The position numbers and the translations under genes were made by a program. Shown here in pieces: positions 59,831-64,000 of a stretch of DNA of 64,000 nt. Source of the stretch: Rhizobium johnstonii 3841 (GTDB lineage Bacteria; Pseudomonadota; Alphaproteobacteria; Rhizobiales; Rhizobiaceae); NCBI RefSeq assembly GCF_000009265.1, contig NC_008380.1, positions 3,725,501 through 3,789,500 on the forward strand, read 5' to 3'. How positions within the stretch are numbered: position 1 is the first letter of the stretch; every line of letters starts with the position of its first letter. The notes under the pieces are model-generated. The model did not search any database. It was not told where the DNA came from and saw only the letters and a program-made list of their open reading frames with translations.

Positions 59831-60543
59831 GATACCTGACGCACGGGCACCGTCAGCAGGTAGCCGCCGTTGCGCACTGTGCTGATAAGCGTGTTGCCGG
59901 GGCTCAGGCTCTCCAGCTTCTTGCGTAACCGCGACACCAGAATATCGACTGTCCTGTCGAGTGGATCGGCGGTGCGGCCATGTGTCCAGTCGAGAATCTG
60001 ATCGCGAGATAGGACGCGGCGTGGGCGCAGCACAAAACAGGTCAGAAGGTCGAACTCGGCACTGGTCAGCGTCGCCGGCGCGCCATCCTCATCTGTCAGC
60101 TGACGGGCATCGAGATCGATGACGAAGCGATCGAAGCTGTATCGTCGGCTCGCGGCCTGGAACGGCTGCGACTGCGTACGGCGAAGAAGGGCGCGCACAC
60201 GCGCAAGGAGTTCGCGGGGTCCGAAAGGTTTTGAAACATAGTCGTCGGCGCCGACCTCCAGCCCCACAACCCTATCCATCTCGTCGTTCTTGGCCGTCAA
60301 CATCAGAATGGGGAAAGCGCCTTCCGACCGCATGCGTCGGCAAATCGAAAGCCCGTCCTCTCCCGGCAGCATCAGGTCGAGAATGATCAGATCCGGTCGG
60401 ACCTTGCGCAGGACGTCGTCCAACTCCATCCCATTTTCGGCCGTCCGGACGTCGAAGCCTTCGCGCGACAGCAGGGCTGCAACGAGTCTTCCGATCTCGG
60501 GGTCATCATCCACGACGAGGATAGTACGTGCCATTTCTTCCAT
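59827..60543 (-). CDS. OmpR-family response regulator
   Basis: About 238 residues. Receiver: ILVVDDDPEIGRLVAALLSREGFDV, phosphorylated Asp in LIILDLMLPGEDG near residue 58, LMLTAKNDEMDRVVGLEVGADDYVSKPFG. C-terminal winged helix: LTSAEFDLLTCFVLRPRRVLSRDQILDWTHG and DRTVDILVSRLRKKLE, a standard OmpR/PhoB DNA-binding domain. Start candidates are ATG 60543 and ATG 60534; neither has a good ribosome site. It is divergent from a small secreted protein gene 206 bases away, which is a likely target. Confidence 0.93.
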   Translation of the reverse strand: MEEMARTILVVDDDPEIGRLVAALLSREGFDVRTAENGMELDDVLRKVRPDLIILDLMLPGEDGLSICRRMRSEGAFPILMLTAKNDEMDRVVGLEVGADDYVSKPFGPRELLARVRALLRRTQSQPFQAASRRYSFDRFVIDLDARQLTDEDGAPATLTSAEFDLLTCFVLRPRRVLSRDQILDWTHGRTADPLDRTVDILVSRLRKKLESLSPGNTLISTVRNGGYLLTVPVRQVS

Positions 60544-60749
60544 GGCCGGAAATTGGACCGAAAACCGAGTGCGATCAAGAATGCCGAAGCCATTGCTACA
60601 ATTCTCTACATGCAGGCAACAAAACCGAACATCTCGACACAGGCTGTTTATTGGCATGATACCGAAGGCGTCGAATCTTGTCTGTATGTCGAAAGCGCCC
60701 AGCTTTCGGCACTCCTGCAAAGTCTTATGACAGAGAGGATAAGATCTTG

Positions 60750-61055
60750 ATGAAGTACATCACGGCCGCTGTTCTGGCCGGCACATTTGCACTGACTGTC
60801 GCTGCAGACGCCAACGCACGGAGCCGCGACCGTTCCGTGAGTGGCACGAATGGAACAGCCTCGATGCACGCAAGTGGCGGCTGTTCGGGCGGCTCCTGCT
60901 CGCGCAATGTGACCCGCACCGGTCCCTATGGCAAGACCTATTCCCGATCGAGAACGGCAACCTGCGATCAGACATCTGGCTCCTGCAGCGGTTCGGCGAC
61001 AACGACAGGCCCAAACGGCAGCACCGTCACCCGTCAGGGGAGCGTCAACTGGTAG
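60750..61055 (+). CDS. Small secreted Ser/Thr/Gly-rich protein
   Basis: 101 residues. A signal peptide (MKYITAAVLAGTFALTVAADANA) is followed by a repetitive region with SGGSCSRNVTRTGPYGK and CSGSATTTGPNGSTVTRQG, two copies of a Cys-Ser-Gly-x-Ser/Cys ... Thr-Gly-Pro-x-Gly pattern. Four cysteines are paired as CxxxxC and CxxxxxxC. GAGAGGAT is upstream of the ATG. It is divergent from the two-component regulator genes, so induction by that system is plausible. No known family is recognised. Confidence 0.75.
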   Translation: MKYITAAVLAGTFALTVAADANARSRDRSVSGTNGTASMHASGGCSGGSCSRNVTRTGPYGKTYSRSRTATCDQTSGSCSGSATTTGPNGSTVTRQGSVNW

Positions 61056-61159
61056 TCGACCATAGCCAGTCCGCACCTTGATGAGCCGGCGGCGCCAAAA
61101 CCCCAGGAAGCCGCCGGCTTGCATTTTCAATCCATCTCGCATGCTGATGAGGAACGGCC

Positions 61160-62062
61160 ATGTCGCCTTTGGATTCCGTAGTTTCGATACGGCTCGGCGT
61201 TCTCACTGTTGCGGCGTCTTTCATGCTGCTCGAATATCTGATCGGCAGGCTCGCGCATCACGACCTCCACGACATGCGGGAAACGGCCGCGACATTCGGC
61301 GTTGCTGCTGGTCATTCCCTCATCCGCGGATTAGAAGCGGCGATCATCGCTCTTCCCTTCATGTTGGCTTACGAGCACCGCGTCTTTAATATCGACGCAG
61401 CAACGGTAAACGGAGCGGTCCTTCTCTTCCTGGCGGTCGATTTCGTCTACTATTGGCATCATCGCGCCTCCCATCATATCCGCTGGCTTTGGGCCACCCA
61501 TTCGGTTCACCATTCACCGAGACGCATGAACTTGACCGCGGCACTGCGCCTCGGCTGGACCGCCAATATCTCGGGACATTTCCTGTTCTACCTGCCGCTG
61601 GCCTTTCTGGGCTTTCACCCGTTCGCCATCGTCGCGGCGCTCGCAGCAAACCTCACCTATCAGTTTTTCCTTCATACCGAACTCTCACCCCGTTTCGGGC
61701 CGCTCGAATGGATACTCAACACGCCGACGCATCATCGGGTTCACCATGCCTCGGAAGCCGAGTGCCTCGACAAGAACTTCGGCGGCACGCTGATCCTGTT
61801 CGACCGGTTGTTCGGCACCTTTGCGGAAGCGCCGGAGGGCAAGCCGCTGACCTACGGTCTTCGCGGCGGCTCGCAGTCGCACCATCCGCTGCGCATCGTG
61901 TTTTCCGAATGGAGCGCAATGATTCGAGAGGTGCGCGGGGCCTCTAAATTCGGGCAGAAATTCACCATTCTCTTCGGCCCCGTCACACGCCGAAAGGCGG
62001 CGACGACCCGACCTCGCTCGCCCGAGAACGGGCGAACCATCGAAGCTCCCAGCGAAGGCTGA
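61160..62062 (+). CDS. Fatty acid hydroxylase / sterol desaturase superfamily membrane protein
   Basis: 300 residues. Several hydrophobic helices and the diiron His clusters of the superfamily: WHHRASHHIRWLWATHSVHHSP near residue 95 and THHRVHHASEAECLDKNFGG near 190, with HTELSPRFGPLEW between them. Members hydroxylate or desaturate fatty acids, sterols or hopanoid/ornithine-lipid chains; the rhizobial substrate is likely a lipid A, ornithine lipid or carotenoid-type molecule, but this is inferred. The C-terminal tail is basic and low complexity. ATG 61160 has AGGAACGG upstream. It precedes a small Cys-rich gene on the same strand. Confidence 0.85.
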   Translation: MSPLDSVVSIRLGVLTVAASFMLLEYLIGRLAHHDLHDMRETAATFGVAAGHSLIRGLEAAIIALPFMLAYEHRVFNIDAATVNGAVLLFLAVDFVYYWHHRASHHIRWLWATHSVHHSPRRMNLTAALRLGWTANISGHFLFYLPLAFLGFHPFAIVAALAANLTYQFFLHTELSPRFGPLEWILNTPTHHRVHHASEAECLDKNFGGTLILFDRLFGTFAEAPEGKPLTYGLRGGSQSHHPLRIVFSEWSAMIREVRGASKFGQKFTILFGPVTRRKAATTRPRSPENGRTIEAPSEG

Positions 62063-62114
62063 TGCTTCCCATCAGATAGACGAAGAAAAGGCAACGTGAA
62101 TGAAAGGAAACGAT

Positions 62115-62393
62115 ATGAACGTCATCAATCGCCTGATTCCGCCCCCTTGGCTGAGCATCGCTATTGTCGCCGCCGCCTGCGCAGCACCTGCCGCCGCCAT
62201 GGCTCAAAGCCAGATGACGCCGGAAATGCGGGCCCAAGCAATGAAAGTCGTCCAAGCTTGCAAGGCTGATCTAAAGCAATATTGCCAGGGCGTTCAGCCC
62301 GGCGGCGGACGGATTGCCGCCTGCCTCCAGGCAAATAGGGCGAACCTGACGCCGACGTGCCAGGCCACGCTCGCCGAAGTTCTTCCGAAGTGA
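62115..62393 (+). CDS. Small periplasmic cysteine-rich repeat protein
   Basis: 92 residues. After a signal peptide (LSIAIVAAACAAPAAAMA) the mature part has four cysteines in the pattern ACKADLKQYCQGV, GGGRIAACLQAN and LTPTCQATL, which matches the cysteine-rich repeat found in small bacterial periplasmic proteins and in animal GLG1/FGF-receptor-like proteins. ATG 62115 follows GAAAGGAAACG; an ATG at 62100 is less likely. It lies 5 bases before the adaptor gene, so it belongs to the exporter operon. Function unknown; metal or peptide binding is possible. Confidence 0.78.
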   Translation: MNVINRLIPPPWLSIAIVAAACAAPAAAMAQSQMTPEMRAQAMKVVQACKADLKQYCQGVQPGGGRIAACLQANRANLTPTCQATLAEVLPK

Positions 62394-62397
62394 TGGC

Positions 62398-63696
62398 ATG
62401 GATCAGAAAATAACAGATGCGCGCGCTCGGCCGAGGCGAACCGCCAAGAGCAAGGACACCGGCAGACATGCCGGTGTCCCGGCGGACGGCGGCGCTTTCA
62501 TCGATGCCAAAGCTATCGGCTCCCGGCCGCCTTCGCGCCCCGGCGGGCGGTTCAGACGTGCCGGCGCCGCTGCAATTGCGCTAGCCGCCATTTGCGCCGT
62601 CTGGTTGGGCAACCGCTATCTCATGTCGCATGCCGTAGAGCAATTTACCGCAGAGCCTGTCGACTTGACCATTGTATTGACCGGCCCCGCCACGCTGGAC
62701 GCAACGCGCATAAGCCTGGTCAGCTCGAGGCTGCAGGGGGTAATTGCGAAGATGCGCGTCGATCGCAACGACCGGGTCGAGCAGGGCGAGATCATTGCCG
62801 AGATCATCACCGATGATCTGAAGAGTGAGCTTGGCGCATCGCAGGCCTCGGTCGAAGCCGCCCACAAGGCAGTCGATCTGGCGATCGCCGACCGTAAGCA
62901 CGCCGAAGCGGCACTCGCAAATGCCCGGCAGAATTTCGATCGCAAAAAGATGCTGCTCGAAAAAACCATCGCAAGTCAGGAATCCTACGATGCGGCGGTG
63001 GCGACGCTCCGGCAGGCTGAAGCCGACTTCGATCGATCAAAGGCGGCGATCGAGCAGGCCAGGGCTCTGGAGGCCTCAGCCGCTGCGACCGCCGAGGTTC
63101 AGCGGGTTAAACTCGAAGAAGGAACCATTCACGCGCCGTTTGACGGCGTCGTTATCTCGCGCGATCACTACGTCGGCGACACGATCACCCCGGGCTCGGA
63201 GATCGTCCAGCTCGTTGATACGGCTTCGATCATCCTGTCGGCACGTTTCGACGAGAGTTCGATCTCTCGCCTTTCGCCAGGCCAGAAGGCCGTCATTCGG
63301 TTCAATGGCGGCGGCAGGGGAGCATCTATAATGGCGACGGTTCATCGCATTGGCAGGCAAGTCGACACGGAAACGCGTGAATTTTCCGTCGATCTGCGCC
63401 CGGACACACTGCCGCCGAACTGGGCTCTTGGTCAGCGCGGGATGACGACGATCGAAATCGGCACCAGGAAAGGTGTGCTTGCCGTGCCGGCCGCCGCGAT
63501 CGAACGGCGACAGGGGAAACCGGGCGTCTGGATCGTTGATAGCGGTCGGGCTTACTGGATCGCGGTAACGCTCGGAGACGCCGGTGGACTGTTCGTGGAA
63601 GTAGTAAAGGGGCTGCAACCGGGCGATGTCATCCTGAGCGAGCCGCGCGATGTCTATTTCGGCATGAAGATTGCCGAAGGTGGGGCCAGACGATGA
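62398..63696 (+). CDS. HlyD/RND-type periplasmic adaptor (membrane fusion protein)
   Basis: 432 residues. A basic N-terminus (RPRRTAKSKD) and one membrane helix (AGAAAIALAAICAVWLGN, about residue 60) precede the lipoyl/barrel-sandwich (SSRLQGVIAKMRVDRNDRVEQGEIIAEI), a long coiled coil (residues about 140-225: ASVEAAHKAVDLAIADRKHAEAALANARQNF and EADFDRSKAAIEQARAL), the second lipoyl half (GTIHAPFDGVVISRDHYVGDTITPGS) and a beta-barrel. It links an inner-membrane ABC pump to an outer-membrane exit channel. Its stop overlaps the start of the permease by 4 bases. Confidence 0.92.
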   Translation: MDQKITDARARPRRTAKSKDTGRHAGVPADGGAFIDAKAIGSRPPSRPGGRFRRAGAAAIALAAICAVWLGNRYLMSHAVEQFTAEPVDLTIVLTGPATLDATRISLVSSRLQGVIAKMRVDRNDRVEQGEIIAEIITDDLKSELGASQASVEAAHKAVDLAIADRKHAEAALANARQNFDRKKMLLEKTIASQESYDAAVATLRQAEADFDRSKAAIEQARALEASAAATAEVQRVKLEEGTIHAPFDGVVISRDHYVGDTITPGSEIVQLVDTASIILSARFDESSISRLSPGQKAVIRFNGGGRGASIMATVHRIGRQVDTETREFSVDLRPDTLPPNWALGQRGMTTIEIGTRKGVLAVPAAAIERRQGKPGVWIVDSGRAYWIAVTLGDAGGLFVEVVKGLQPGDVILSEPRDVYFGMKIAEGGARR

Positions 63697-64000
63697 ATCT
63701 CGCCTTCAAGGACGTCAAATACAATTTCCTGCGTTTTCTGCTGACCATGGCCGGCGTCGGGTTCCTCATCACGGCATCGACCGGAATGGTTGGTCTTTAC
63801 CGCGGCATTGTGGAAGACGCGCTTCTCGTCGTGGAGAAGATCGGTGCGGATCTCTGGGTGGTACAAGGGGGCAGAGCCGGCCCATTTTCCGAAAGTTCCG
63901 CCGTTTCGTCAGACATGGACCACCGCGTCGAGGGTATTGCCGGTGTTTCTTCCGTCCGCCGCTTTGTCCAGATCAGTCAGCAGTTCGACTTTGAAGGGCG
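63693..64000 (+). CDS. FtsX/MacB-like ABC transporter permease (3' end missing)
   Basis: First 103 residues only; the window ends inside the gene. It begins MNLAFKDVKYNFLRFLLTMAGVG, a cytoplasmic segment and first transmembrane helix, then GLYRGIVEDALLVVEKIGADLWVV and GRAGPFSESS, a pattern seen in DevC/MacB-type permeases with a large periplasmic domain. Together with the adaptor it would form a MacAB-like or DevBCA-like exporter. The ATPase gene is expected downstream. The start overlaps the adaptor stop (ATGA). Confidence 0.85.
   Translation, partial: MNLAFKDVKYNFLRFLLTMAGVGFLITASTGMVGLYRGIVEDALLVVEKIGADLWVVQGGRAGPFSESSAVSSDMDHRVEGIAGVSSVRRFVQISQQFDFEG

Overview
The window looks like chromosomal DNA of a fast-growing, high-GC alphaproteobacterium of the Rhizobium leguminosarum/etli type. 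The evidence is a divergent gstI-glnII pair (nitrogen-controlled glutamine synthetase II with its small translational inhibitor), a BacA peptide transporter, a bdhA-xdhA-xdhB gene order known from Sinorhizobium, and many copies of intergenic palindromic mosaic elements (RIME-like) typical of Rhizobiaceae. I see no rRNA, tRNA, CRISPR array, prophage or complete insertion sequence.

Layout. 1-2.5 kb: two ATPase genes of a Dpp/Opp-type peptide ABC importer (first one cut by the window edge) and a PfkB sugar kinase. 2.7-4.5 kb: gstI and glnII with a sigma-54 promoter and candidate NtrC sites. 4.6-7.5 kb: a GT4 glycosyltransferase with a candidate PHO box, then a secreted esterase divergent from an OhrR-like MarR regulator. 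7.7-17.5 kb: der, a YfgM-like gene, NnrU, a secreted polysaccharide deacetylase, bacA, an MFS carrier, a PadR regulator, map and a luciferase-like oxidoreductase. 17.7-22.9 kb: an ECF42-type sigma factor with its DGPF partner and an AHSA1 protein, an HD hydrolase divergent from a GlxA-type regulator, and a secreted TIM-barrel protein. 22.9-36 kb: glpK, bdhA, xdhABC, LysR, a broken peptidase S51 gene, puuD and guaD. 35.8-40.6 kb: lldD and a PspA/YqiJ/flotillin membrane-stress operon. 40.7-44.1 kb: a tightly overlapped ureide operon (puuE-uraD-HepT-like-allA-uraH-phosphoesterase). 44.2-64 kb: DUF1045, split MnmC/MnmD, a large hybrid histidine kinase, a LacI-controlled aldolase/MFS operon, an AlkD-like HEAT protein, RhlE, a two-component system, small secreted proteins, a sterol-desaturase-like hydroxylase and the start of a HlyD/MacB-like exporter.

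Functional themes. Purine catabolism is spread over about 20 kb: GuaD (guanine to xanthine), XdhABC (to urate), PuuD (urate oxidation), UraH and UraD (to allantoin), PuuE (to allantoate) and AllA (ureidoglycolate to glyoxylate and urea). The allantoate-degrading enzyme is not in the window. Nitrogen assimilation (glnII), redox stress (OhrR-like) and membrane stress (PspA, flotillin) are the other themes.

Most unusual observation: the PspA gene at 37.1-38.3 kb is preceded, in the same uninterrupted frame, by about 160 codons that resemble by eye the N-terminal half of TnpB/OrfB (the Cas12-ancestor RNA-guided nuclease) without the RuvC nuclease part. A strong internal ribosome binding site sits exactly at the normal PspA start. 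Also notable are a HepT-like protein with a destroyed catalytic motif inside the ureide operon, a mosaic element that interrupts a peptidase gene, and divergent tRNA-modification genes whose start codons overlap.
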